Assembly (NCBI GenBank): GCA_003648395.1
Contig: QMPB01000381.1
Coordinates: 1-5,275, forward strand
Reading direction: 5' to 3'
DNA from: Bacteroidota bacterium
GTDB lineage: Bacteria; Bacteroidota; Bacteroidia; Bacteroidales; UBA1556
Length of the DNA: 5,275 bases
Of the stretch, positions 1 to 5,275 are shown piece by piece. Both the position numbers and the translations under genes were made by a program. Numbering within the stretch: position 1 is the first letter of the stretch; each line of letters begins with the position of its first letter. The notes beneath the pieces were generated by a model. It saw only the letters and a list, made by a program, of their open reading frames with translations, ran no database searches and was not told where the DNA came from.

Positions 1-259
1 AATTCTCTATTCCTTGCTCTTTTACAATATTTCTAATTTCTTGATATTGAGTAGCAAGCTTGGCGGTGGTAGGAGGGGCGTTATGGTCTAAGACTATTAG
101 TAACTGCTTGGGATTTATTACTTTCACTCCGCCCATTTTTGCAAAAGTATTTTTGATGCTTGCTGTATTGTCGTGGGTTAAAACTATATCCGGTTTCTTG
201 AAAACTATACTTCCTATATCAGCTCCAAATATTTTCTCTACAAAGGTTTTTCCTGCCAT
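1..259 (-). CDS. Aconitase-superfamily dehydratase large subunit (3-isopropylmalate dehydratase LeuC/HacA type), N-terminal part
   Basis: Only the first 86 codons are present; the gene runs off the left edge. The ATG is at 259-257 and the reading opens MAGKTFVEKIFGADIG. Two aconitase-fold landmarks are visible: a THDNTAS segment (residues 28-34), matching the family's substrate-binding (Q/H)D-x-TA loop, and LDHNAP (57-62), matching the catalytic Asp-His pair. The family contains 4Fe-4S hydro-lyases that isomerise a hydroxy-acid through dehydration and rehydration; LeuC works with a small subunit, LeuD, in leucine synthesis. The start resembles the shorter archaeal-type LeuC/HacA branch more than the classical bacterial LeuC. 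The cysteines that bind the cluster would lie beyond the window, so isopropylmalate, methylmalate and homoaconitate cannot be told apart as substrates. The gene is divergent from the operon starting at 403. The family call is firm; the substrate is not. Confidence 0.85.
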   Translation of the reverse strand, partial: MAGKTFVEKIFGADIGSIVFKKPDIVLTHDNTASIKNTFAKMGGVKVINPKQLLIVLDHNAPPTTAKLATQYQEIRNIVKEQGIEN

Positions 260-297
260 GATTGATTGTGTTTTAATTTGAGTTCAAAAATGATAAA

Positions 298-340
298 AAA
301 AATGATTGATTCGATGATAAATTGTGAAATAATCATTTTT
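298..340. repeat. 10-bp perfect inverted repeat in the divergent spacer
   Basis: AAAAATGATT (298-307) and AATCATTTTT (331-340) are exact reverse complements separated by 23 bases. They lie between the divergent dehydratase gene and the membrane-protein operon, and the right arm ends about 20 bases before the candidate -7 box at 360-367. That placement would suit an operator. The arms are very AT-rich, so chance is a serious alternative. Confidence 0.3.
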
Positions 341-367
341 CTATATGTAGATAAAAACGTATATTTG
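337..367 (+). promoter_or_regulatory. Candidate Bacteroidota-type promoter for the 403-2719 operon
   Basis: TATATTTG at 360-367 matches the Bacteroidota -7 consensus TAnnTTTG exactly. The -33 element (consensus TTTG) is only weakly represented by TTTT at 337-340, with 19 bases between the two. A start site near 374 would give a leader of about 30 bases before the ATG at 403. The box and its position support the call; the poor -33 element and AT-rich setting limit it. Confidence 0.42.
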
Positions 368-402
368 AAAACTAAATCTATTGCATATAAACACTTCGTA
401 AA

Positions 403-999
403 ATGAAAGATAATTCAGAATTAAGAAATTTAGCAAAAGTATCATTACAAGGTAATTGGGGAGGCTCTGCTTTAGTGGCATTTGTGTATTTACTTATTAC
501 AGGAGGGATAAGTTCATTGCAAAATCATAATGAATCATACTCCATAATTAATCTTCTAATAGGAGGGCCATTATATTTAGGAATTACTATATTTTTTCTA
601 AAACTATCAAGAGGAGAAGAAACTCGATTTGAAAATATGTTTGATGGTTTTAAGATGTTTGGAAAAGCCTTAGGGACGTATTTATTAATGATTTTATATA
701 TCTTTCTTTGGACTTTATTATTGATAATTCCAGGAATTATAGCAGCCTTATCTTATTCAATGTCTTTCTTTATTCTTGCTGATAATCCAAATATTAGAGT
801 TCAAGAAGCATTAAAGCAAAGTAAAGAAATGATGAATGGTTACAAAATGAAATATTTCTTGATGCAATTAGGCTTCTTTGGTCTAGCTCTGTTATGTATT
901 TTAACTTTAGGAATAGGTTTTTTATGGTTGTTTCCATTTATGCAAGTTACTAATTCAAAGTTCTATGATGATATAAAATATAATAGAATAAACGATTAA
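403..999 (+). CDS. DUF975-family integral membrane protein
   Basis: A 198-residue protein that fits the DUF975 family, whose biochemical function is not established. Family-like signatures appear in order: ELRNLAK near the start (6-12), GNWG (17-20), a hydrophobic hairpin with GGP (about 48-68), an FDGF segment (80-83), the pair of helices around IIPGIIAALSYSM (108-120), ILADNP (124-129), a KQSKEMMNG stretch (about 138-146), and a last hydrophobic stretch with LTLGIGFLWLFPF (about 167-179). About five or six membrane helices are expected. The start follows a candidate promoter and has no clear Shine-Dalgarno sequence. It is the first gene of the operon, 11 bases before the next gene. Its recognisable partners do not reveal a role. 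Confidence 0.82.
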   Translation: MKDNSELRNLAKVSLQGNWGGSALVAFVYLLITGGISSLQNHNESYSIINLLIGGPLYLGITIFFLKLSRGEETRFENMFDGFKMFGKALGTYLLMILYIFLWTLLLIIPGIIAALSYSMSFFILADNPNIRVQEALKQSKEMMNGYKMKYFLMQLGFFGLALLCILTLGIGFLWLFPFMQVTNSKFYDDIKYNRIND

Positions 1000-1010
1000 A
1001 TTATTTTAAT

Positions 1011-1661
1011 ATGGAAATAAAACAATCATGGTTTCGTATTTTTGGTTTATTTGGAATCTTAGGTGGATTAATGTTTTTTGCAGGAGATTTATTATTCTAT
1101 TTTAGTCCCTCAAGTATTGATTTAAAGCTAAATATGGCTAATTCATCGAATAACAGAATAGTATTAAGTGGTATTGTTGGTTTATTTGCTACATGGTTTT
1201 ATGTATTGGGTTTAGTGCAGGTTTATTTCGCTTTTAGTCCATCAAAACCTATTTATAGAAATGTTATGATAGGAAGTTTTGCGGCAATTTTAATATCCTA
1301 TGGAGTTATTCATGGGGCTTATGTGGCTATTGCTACTTCGGCAAAGTTAGCTTTAGAGAATAATTTGGATATTGAGCAAGCAGCATCGTTGGCTTTAGAA
1401 ACTAATAATATGATGAGATTGTTCATTTATCCAATTTTCGCATTGATGTCCTATCTTTTTATCTCTGAAGTATGGAAAAAAAGAACTCTTTATCCTCGTT
1501 GGATAATTGTATTCTTTCCATTGGTTACTTTTTTGTTTAAAGGGGCTTTTGCAAATATTCCCAATAACAGCTTGTGGATAATAATAAATGGAGGTTTCTT
1601 AAATTTGATACTAGTGATATTTTTTGCAGCATCAACTATTGCTTTGTGGAATCGAAAATAG
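1011..1661 (+). CDS. Six-helix membrane protein, DUF6796-like
   Basis: A 216-residue, strongly hydrophobic protein with about six predicted membrane segments (near 10-31, 50-74, 84-108, 135-152, 162-181 and 188-212). A polar stretch at 111-133 between helices 3 and 4 is the main soluble loop. The glycine-rich first helix ends in a GD pair (25-26), an arginine (R49) precedes helix 2, and helix 3 carries a histidine (H100); these placements recall DUF6796 proteins, a match made from memory and moderately sure. No catalytic function is known to me for this family. The ATG follows the upstream stop by 11 bases and the next gene begins 19 bases after its end, so it is probably the second gene of the operon. 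No Shine-Dalgarno sequence is evident. Confidence 0.75.
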   Translation: MEIKQSWFRIFGLFGILGGLMFFAGDLLFYFSPSSIDLKLNMANSSNNRIVLSGIVGLFATWFYVLGLVQVYFAFSPSKPIYRNVMIGSFAAILISYGVIHGAYVAIATSAKLALENNLDIEQAASLALETNNMMRLFIYPIFALMSYLFISEVWKKRTLYPRWIIVFFPLVTFLFKGAFANIPNNSLWIIINGGFLNLILVIFFAASTIALWNRK

Positions 1662-1680
1662 GTATCTAATATTTAAGATA

Positions 1681-2079
1681 ATGAAAATAAAAAAAGTATA
1701 TTTAGCAATTAGTTATTCAAATAGAAAGTTATTTGATGAAGAATTGATTTGTTTGAAATCATTATTTAAGGAGAATGATATTGAATTGTTGGTATTTGTT
1801 GATAAGTATAATTTTCTACAATCGGAGGAGAAATTAATGATGAAAACCGCATTTAAGGAAATTGAAAGTTGTGATTTATTAATTGCCGAATTAAGTACCA
1901 AGTCGATAGGAGTAGGGATTGAAATTGGATATGCATATTCTAAGAATATTCCAATATGTTATATTAGAAGAAATGGTTCTGAGTATTCAACTACTGCTGC
2001 TGGCGGTGCTTCATTTATTATCGAATATGACGGAATAGAGATGTTAAAAAGAGAAATAGGTTTATTAATAAACAAATAA
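1681..2079 (+). CDS. Nucleoside 2-deoxyribosyltransferase-like protein (possible deoxynucleotide N-glycosidase)
   Basis: A 132-residue soluble protein with the short alpha/beta fold of the nucleoside 2-deoxyribosyltransferase family. It opens with the family's first strand (KKVYLAIS, 4-11), then has a conserved aspartate in CDLLIAELS (D65, E70) and the signature GVGIEIGYA (77-85), in which E81 corresponds to the glutamate nucleophile. These enzymes cleave or transfer the base of deoxyribonucleosides; the related DNPH1/Rcl proteins hydrolyse deoxynucleoside 5'-monophosphates. Transferase and hydrolase cannot be separated by eye. The start at 1681 was chosen because the in-frame ATG at 1624 lies inside the preceding gene and adds a tail lacking family similarity, whereas 1681 begins just before strand 1. 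It is the only soluble product of the operon and is followed after one base by the lysoplasmalogenase gene. Confidence 0.78.
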   Translation: MKIKKVYLAISYSNRKLFDEELICLKSLFKENDIELLVFVDKYNFLQSEEKLMMKTAFKEIESCDLLIAELSTKSIGVGIEIGYAYSKNIPICYIRRNGSEYSTTAAGGASFIIEYDGIEMLKREIGLLINK

Positions 2080-2080
2080 T

Positions 2081-2719
2081 ATGGAAAACAATTCAGTAAA
2101 ATACAGATTAATAGGAGCAATTATAGCGGTGGTAATTTTTTTCATTGGCTTGTATTTTGATAATTATTACTTGAGAATGACAGTAAAACCAATACCGCTA
2201 TTTATTCTAATAAGTTTGATAAAGCCAAGCACTCATTATCGTAAATTTATTATGATAGGGTTAATGTTTTCAGTTGTTGGAGATATACTGTTAGAAACTT
2301 CTCCAAAGCTTTTTGCCTTTGGTTTAGTGGCATTTCTAATTGGACATATTAATTATATTATTGCATTCAAAGCACGAAGTAATAAGCTAAATATCGTCAC
2401 TGCAATTATATTATTAGCCTTTGGTTCTATCTTATATTATATTTTATATCCTGGACTTGGAAAATTGGCAATTCCAGTATTATTCTATGTTCTTGTTATT
2501 CTTACTATGGTTTGGAGATCGTTCTCACAACGTAAATTCGATGCTTTTGCAATATTTGCGTTTATTGGTTCTCTTTTCTTTGTTTTTAGTGATAGCCTGA
2601 TAGCTTTGAATAAATTCTATATGCCTATTCAGTACTCAAGAGGTGTAATTATGATTACTTATTGGACAGCTCAGAGTCTGATTTTTTATTCTGCTTATAA
2701 GAGTGAAATGAAGAAATAG
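2081..2719 (+). CDS. YhhN/TMEM86-family lysoplasmalogenase-like membrane protein
   Basis: A 212-residue protein with about eight membrane segments. It shows the YhhN/TMEM86 pattern in order: TVKPIPL (34-40) after the first helix, FSVVGDILLE (63-72) with acidic D68, FLIGHINYIIAF (85-96), PVLFY (132-136) on a later helix, FVFSDSLIA (167-175) with D171, and a final ITYWTAQSLI (192-201). The two aspartates occupy the positions conserved in the family. TMEM86 proteins hydrolyse the vinyl-ether bond of lysoplasmalogens; bacterial YhhN homologues are annotated by similarity, and plasmalogens are not universal in this phylum, so the true substrate is uncertain. The ATG is one base after the upstream stop, which suggests translational coupling. 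The gene is the last of the operon and converges with the channel gene, 6 bases away. Confidence 0.85.
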   Translation: MENNSVKYRLIGAIIAVVIFFIGLYFDNYYLRMTVKPIPLFILISLIKPSTHYRKFIMIGLMFSVVGDILLETSPKLFAFGLVAFLIGHINYIIAFKARSNKLNIVTAIILLAFGSILYYILYPGLGKLAIPVLFYVLVILTMVWRSFSQRKFDAFAIFAFIGSLFFVFSDSLIALNKFYMPIQYSRGVIMITYWTAQSLIFYSAYKSEMKK

Positions 2720-2725
2720 AATTAA

Positions 2726-3541
2726 TTACAATTCTGTTCCACAATACTTACAATATTTAGCATCATCATCATGATTGTCGGCATTGCAATTTGAACATAC
2801 TTGTGTATTAGTACTCTGTTGTTTTGATTCTTTTATAAAGTCGGAAGTAATAATACCGGTAGGAACAGCAATAATTGCATAACCCATTAGCATAACAATA
2901 GAAGCAATAAATTGTCCAAAAAACGTCTGTGGAGCAATGTCTCCATAGCCAACAGTAGTAAGAGTTACAATGGCCCAGTAGATACTTCTAGGAATACTTG
3001 TAAAACCATCTTCAGGACTTTCAATAATGTACATAATTGAGCCCATTATTGTAACAATTAGCAGAACAAAGAGGAAGAAAACTGTTATTTTATGCTTACT
3101 GCTAGCAAATGATTTTAATAAAACCCTTGAAGCTCCAATAAATTGAACCAATTTGAGAACTCTGAATACCCTTAATAATCTTAAAATACGTATTACAACA
3201 AGAAAATGAGTGCCTGTTAGGAAAAGGCCAAGATAGGTTGGTAGAACGCTTAATAAATCAATAATACCGTAAAAACTGAAGATATATTTACTCTTTATTT
3301 TTGTTGTCCAAATTCTTAAGATATACTCGAAACTAAAAACAATAGTAAAAAACCATTCAGTAATATTTAAGTATGGTTTGTAATTTAATTGAATGCTAGG
3401 AACGCTATCAATCATAACTACGCCAACAGATAAGAGGATAAATACTAGTAGTATTTCATCGAAAATCTTTCCTGCTTTTGTATCAGCCTCGAAGATGATT
3501 TCGTGAAGTCTTTCTTTTGTGCTGTTCTTTGGTTTAGTCAT
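2726..3541 (-). CDS. Voltage-gated potassium channel subunit with C-terminal zinc ribbon
   Basis: A 271-residue six-helix ion channel of the bacterial Kv type that would assemble as a tetramer in the inner membrane. The voltage-sensor S1 lies near 27-45, S2 near 61-78 (with E72 and R76), S3 near 90-108 (with D95), and S4 carries regularly spaced basic residues R118, R121, R124, R127 and K130. S5 is near 152-173. The pore helix leads to the filter TTVGYGD (195-201), the hallmark of potassium selectivity, and S6 spans about 209-231. The cytoplasmic tail ends in a compact zinc ribbon with cysteines C249, C252, C264 and C267, in place of a cyclic-nucleotide or RCK domain. The ATG at 3541-3539 is the natural start. 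The gene lies downstream of folP on the same strand, after a 136-base spacer with two hairpins, and is probably transcribed separately. Confidence 0.93.
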   Translation of the reverse strand: MTKPKNSTKERLHEIIFEADTKAGKIFDEILLVFILLSVGVVMIDSVPSIQLNYKPYLNITEWFFTIVFSFEYILRIWTTKIKSKYIFSFYGIIDLLSVLPTYLGLFLTGTHFLVVIRILRLLRVFRVLKLVQFIGASRVLLKSFASSKHKITVFFLFVLLIVTIMGSIMYIIESPEDGFTSIPRSIYWAIVTLTTVGYGDIAPQTFFGQFIASIVMLMGYAIIAVPTGIITSDFIKESKQQSTNTQVCSNCNADNHDDDAKYCKYCGTEL

Positions 3542-3619
3542 ATTAATGTTTTTTTTCTATTAATAATGGTGTATAAAAATATTCAAGGTCAAGGCGGACG
3601 AAGTATTGGTGATTAGGAG

Positions 3620-3635
3620 TCCCGATACATCGGGA
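3620..3635. repeat. TCCCGAT/ATCGGGA palindrome, copy 1 of the folP-channel spacer
   Basis: TCCCGAT (3620-3626) and ATCGGGA (3629-3635) form a perfect 7-bp inverted repeat around AC. As RNA this gives at least a 6-bp GC-rich stem with a four-base loop, conspicuous in such AT-rich surroundings. It lies downstream of folP and upstream of the channel start. There is no strong T-run beside it, so a classic intrinsic terminator is not supported. Confidence 0.8.
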
Positions 3636-3667
3636 TGACTATTTATTAATACGAGTTCAACAGCCTG

Positions 3668-3686
3668 TCCCGATTCTTTATCGGGA
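3668..3686. repeat. TCCCGAT/ATCGGGA hairpin overlapping the 3' end of folP, copy 2
   Basis: TCCCGAT (3668-3674) and ATCGGGA (3680-3686) form a perfect 7-bp stem with a 5-base loop. The copy shares G before the left arm and TGA shortly after the right arm with the palindrome at 3620-3635, so the two look like members of one family. The folP stop codon (3680-3678) sits at the edge of the loop, and the last two folP codons are formed by the repeat arm. It may act as a transcript 3'-end structure for folP, which I infer from position only. Confidence 0.8.
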
Positions 3687-4532
3687 ATGAGATTGTTTAT
3701 TTTTATAGCCAACATTTAATTGTAGATACAAATCTATACATTCTTTCGCTTCCTTAACATCATGCACCCTAAGAATATTAGCACCACCTTCTAATGCTTT
3801 AAAATGCAAAGCTGTTGTTCCGTTTAAAGATTCTTTAGGGCTTATTTTTAAAGCTCTAAAAATCATTGATTTTCTTGAAATGCCAACTAATAAAGGAGCA
3901 TCTAAAAAGGAAAAGTGATTCAAATTTTTCAGAAGTTCATAATTGTGCTCTAAAGTTTTTCCAAATCCAAATCCTGGGTCAATAATAATATCATTAACAC
4001 CGATGTGATTAAGCTTGGCGATTTGCTTAGACATAAAGAAAATCACTTCTTTAAGAATATTATCATATTGTGGATTCTCTTGCATATTATTAGGTTTTCC
4101 GCCAGTATGCATGATAATGTATGGTATTTGAATATCGTTTATTGTATTAAACATATTTTCATCAAAAGTGCCGCCAGATATATCATTAATCATATCAGCT
4201 CCCATATTATATGCGGTTTTTGCTACTTTTGAATACCAAGTATCTATACTAATAATTGCCTCAGGAAAATGTTTACGAATTGAAGAAATAGCAGGAGAAA
4301 GTAGTTTCAGCTCTTCTTTCCAGCCTATTTCTATTGCTCCAGGTCGTGTTGATTGTGCCCCAATATCAATGAAATTAGCTCCTTCTCTTAACATATGCTC
4401 AACTCTATGTAGTTGTTTTTTTTCATCCTCATATTCCCCACCATCGTAGAACGAATCAGGGGTAATATTAAGTATTCCCATTATTTTGGGTTTGTCTATA
4501 TTGTAGAGTTGTCCTCTTATGTTTATTGTCAT
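3678..4532 (-). CDS. folP: Dihydropteroate synthase
   Basis: A 284-residue TIM-barrel enzyme of folate synthesis that joins p-aminobenzoate to 6-hydroxymethyl-dihydropterin pyrophosphate to make dihydropteroate; it is the target of sulfonamides. Family motifs appear in order: IMGILNITPDSFYDGG (17-32) with the pyrophosphate-binding N22, IDIGAQSTRPGA (55-66), SIDTW (95-99) with pterin-contacting D97, MINDISGG (114-121), IIDPGFGFGKT (183-193) with D185, LVGISRKS (215-222) with K221, and LRVHDV (254-259) with R255 and H257. The loop after M141-H142 reads TGGKPNNMQ, unlike the more usual M-x-G-x-P-x-x-MQ. The ATG at 4532-4530 begins just after a repeat element. The C-terminal NKQSHSR tail runs into a palindrome and looks acquired. 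prmC lies 85 bases upstream on the same strand, the spacer being almost wholly repeat. Confidence 0.96.
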   Translation of the reverse strand: MTINIRGQLYNIDKPKIMGILNITPDSFYDGGEYEDEKKQLHRVEHMLREGANFIDIGAQSTRPGAIEIGWKEELKLLSPAISSIRKHFPEAIISIDTWYSKVAKTAYNMGADMINDISGGTFDENMFNTINDIQIPYIIMHTGGKPNNMQENPQYDNILKEVIFFMSKQIAKLNHIGVNDIIIDPGFGFGKTLEHNYELLKNLNHFSFLDAPLLVGISRKSMIFRALKISPKESLNGTTALHFKALEGGANILRVHDVKEAKECIDLYLQLNVGYKNKQSHSR

Positions 4533-4540
4533 GTTTTTAA

Positions 4541-4572
4541 GTTGTGAGTTTTGAGTTCCCGATTACTCGGGA
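4541..4572. repeat. Direct repeat copy A (arm plus TCCCGA hairpin)
   Basis: This 32-base unit matches 4582-4613 at 30 of 32 positions. It starts with heptads GTTGTGA and GTTTTGA and ends in the perfect hairpin TCCCGA-TTAC-TCGGGA (4557-4572). Read on the minus strand, which is the coding direction of prmC and folP, the loop is GUAA, a GNRA-type tetraloop that favours a stable RNA hairpin. Confidence 0.8.
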
Positions 4573-4581
4573 TAAATCTGA

Positions 4582-4613
4582 GTTGTGAGTTGTGAGTTTC
4601 CGATTACTCGGGA
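4582..4613. repeat. Direct repeat copy B (arm plus variant hairpin)
   Basis: This is the second 32-base copy, offset by 41 bases from copy A. It differs at two positions, one in the arm (T to G, making the two heptads identical) and one in the stem (C to T). Its hairpin extends to 4596-4615, with eight possible pairs and the same TTAC/GUAA loop. The stem change is a G-U wobble in plus-strand RNA but a C-A mismatch in minus-strand RNA. Confidence 0.8.
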
Positions 4614-4617
4614 ACTT

Positions 4618-5275
4618 CTAACTCCCAACTTTTATAAACCTTTCCTTACCTCTAAAATCCTTAATTATTTCAGCGGTGTTGAAGTGTTTCATAATTAGCT
4701 CTTTAGTTTCTTGTCCTAAATATTCATTTATTTCAAACCATAGAGTTCCATTTGCTTTTAAATGTAATTTTGCAAATTTTGAAATAGCTTCATAGAAAAT
4801 TAATGGATTATTATCTTCAACAAATAAAGCTAATGAAGGATCATAGTCAAGAACATTTTTATTCATGAGTTTCTTTTCTAAATCTCGAACATAAGGAGGA
4901 TTGCTAACAATTATATCAAAGTCATTATCAATACCTTGCCAAGAGTCTTTATCTAGTATATCTAACTCTATAAAGTTAATATCAGCGTTGTTTAACTTTG
5001 CATTCTTAGCAGCAATTTTTAGAGACTCTTTGGAAATATCAATTGCAGTAACGCTTGAATTTGTATTTTTTTGAAGAGTAATAGCAATACAGCCAGATCC
5101 TGTTCCAATATCAAGTATTTTTACATTTTTAGAATTGTTTTTAATGCTTTTTGAAATCATATCTACTAGCTCTTCAGTCTCAGGACGAGGAATAAGTACA
5201 TCTTCATTCACTATGAAATGATAATCTAAACAAGGTGCAGTCCCAATAATATGCTGCAATGGTTTACTATTTAGT
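4618..5275 (-). CDS. prmC: Peptide chain release factor N(5)-glutamine methyltransferase, C-terminal part
   Basis: PrmC methylates the glutamine of the GGQ motif in release factors RF1 and RF2, using S-adenosylmethionine, in the cytosol. About 219 residues are visible; the family is usually near 280, and the helical N-terminal domain lies beyond the right edge. The reading remains open to the edge (LNSKPLQHIIG), matching the family's PLQYI.G segment, so a TTG at 5259-5257 is an internal leucine codon, not the start. Further landmarks are VLIPRPETEELV, the SAM-binding DIGTGSGCIAI (from 5112 downward) and the catalytic NPPY (4902-4891), which holds the target glutamine. The protein ends in FIKVGS; these last codons and the stop lie in the inverted arm of the spacer repeat. 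It is on the same strand as folP and just upstream of it. Confidence 0.95.
   Translation of the reverse strand, partial: LNSKPLQHIIGTAPCLDYHFIVNEDVLIPRPETEELVDMISKSIKNNSKNVKILDIGTGSGCIAITLQKNTNSSVTAIDISKESLKIAAKNAKLNNADINFIELDILDKDSWQGIDNDFDIIVSNPPYVRDLEKKLMNKNVLDYDPSLALFVEDNNPLIFYEAISKFAKLHLKANGTLWFEINEYLGQETKELIMKHFNTAEIIKDFRGKERFIKVGS

Larger units (their letters stand above)
4539..4631. repeat. Composite repeat filling the prmC-folP spacer, with imperfect terminal inverted repeats
   Basis: The left end (4539-4562) and the reverse complement of the right end (4608-4631) agree at 20 of 24 bases, both running AAGTTG.GAGTT....GTTCCCGA. Between them lie two direct copies of an arm-plus-hairpin unit. 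The structure is therefore arm, hairpin, short spacer, arm, hairpin, inverted arm. The right end overlaps the last codons and stop of prmC, and the left end stops 6 bases before the folP start codon. No open reading frame is carried, so it would be a non-autonomous, REP- or MITE-like element. Its family name is unknown to me. Confidence 0.7.

Noticed and set aside
60..281. 73-codon plus-strand open reading frame
   Set aside because: It is antisense to a clear aconitase-family N-terminus with catalytic motifs and has no recognisable similarity of its own.
1624..1680. Upstream ATG giving a 19-residue extension of the deoxyribosyltransferase-like protein
   Set aside because: It lies within the end of the preceding gene, and the extension precedes the first family strand; the ATG at 1681 fits the fold and spacing.
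1713..1901. 62-codon minus-strand open reading frame
   Set aside because: It is antisense within the deoxyribosyltransferase-like gene and has low-complexity composition.
2718..2735. 6-bp inverted repeat AGAATT/AATTCT between the convergent genes as a shared terminator
   Set aside because: The stem has only one G-C pair, there is no following T-run, and it overlaps coding sequence; it is too weak to call.
3542..3600. Promoter for the channel gene (TATTTTTA on the minus strand at 3581-3574)
   Set aside because: It misses the final G of the TAnnTTTG box and no TTTG or TTG element lies at the right distance.
4005..4449. Two plus-strand open reading frames of 75 and 93 codons
   Set aside because: Both are antisense to folP, whose motifs are complete, and neither has recognisable domains.
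4539..4631. CRISPR array
   Set aside because: There are only two repeat copies, the intervening sequence is about 9 bases, and no cas genes are present.
5257..5259. TTG as the start codon of prmC
   Set aside because: The frame stays open to the window edge and the upstream residues (KPLQHIIG) match the family, so the gene continues beyond the window.

Overview
The window looks like chromosomal DNA from an AT-rich member of the Bacteroidota, of a Flavobacteriia/Bacteroidia-like lineage. Coding is dense, translation starts lack convincing Shine-Dalgarno sequences, one promoter candidate carries the Bacteroidota -7 box (TAnnTTTG), and the intergenic gaps hold short GC-rich TCCCGA/TCGGGA palindromes of a kind common in these genomes. 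The taxonomic call is an inference from these signs. No mobile element, CRISPR array, tRNA or rRNA is visible.

Left edge, minus strand: the first 86 codons of an aconitase-superfamily dehydratase large subunit (LeuC/HacA type) run off the window. A 143-base divergent spacer follows, with a candidate promoter and a 10-bp inverted repeat. It leads into a compact plus-strand operon (403-2719) of four genes: a DUF975-type membrane protein, a six-helix membrane protein resembling DUF6796, a small nucleoside 2-deoxyribosyltransferase-like enzyme, and a YhhN/TMEM86-type lysoplasmalogenase. Gaps between them are 11, 19 and 1 bases, so co-transcription is likely. Three of the four products are membrane proteins.

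Right half, minus strand, read right to left: the C-terminal part of PrmC (release-factor glutamine methyltransferase, cut by the right edge), then FolP (dihydropteroate synthase), then a six-helix voltage-gated potassium channel with a C-terminal zinc ribbon. The channel gene converges with the lysoplasmalogenase gene, leaving 6 bases between stop codons.

The most unusual structure is non-coding. Almost the whole prmC-folP spacer is a composite repeat of about 93 bp (4539-4631): two 32-bp direct copies (30/32 identical, 41-bp period), each made of a GTTGTGA-type heptad arm followed by a TCCCGA hairpin, and closed by an inverted arm that lies in the 3' end of prmC. Two related TCCCGAT/ATCGGGA hairpins sit just after folP, and one of them supplies folP's last codons and its stop. 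No obviously new biochemical system is visible. The repeat family and its use as a source of stop codons and C-terminal tails is the best lead.
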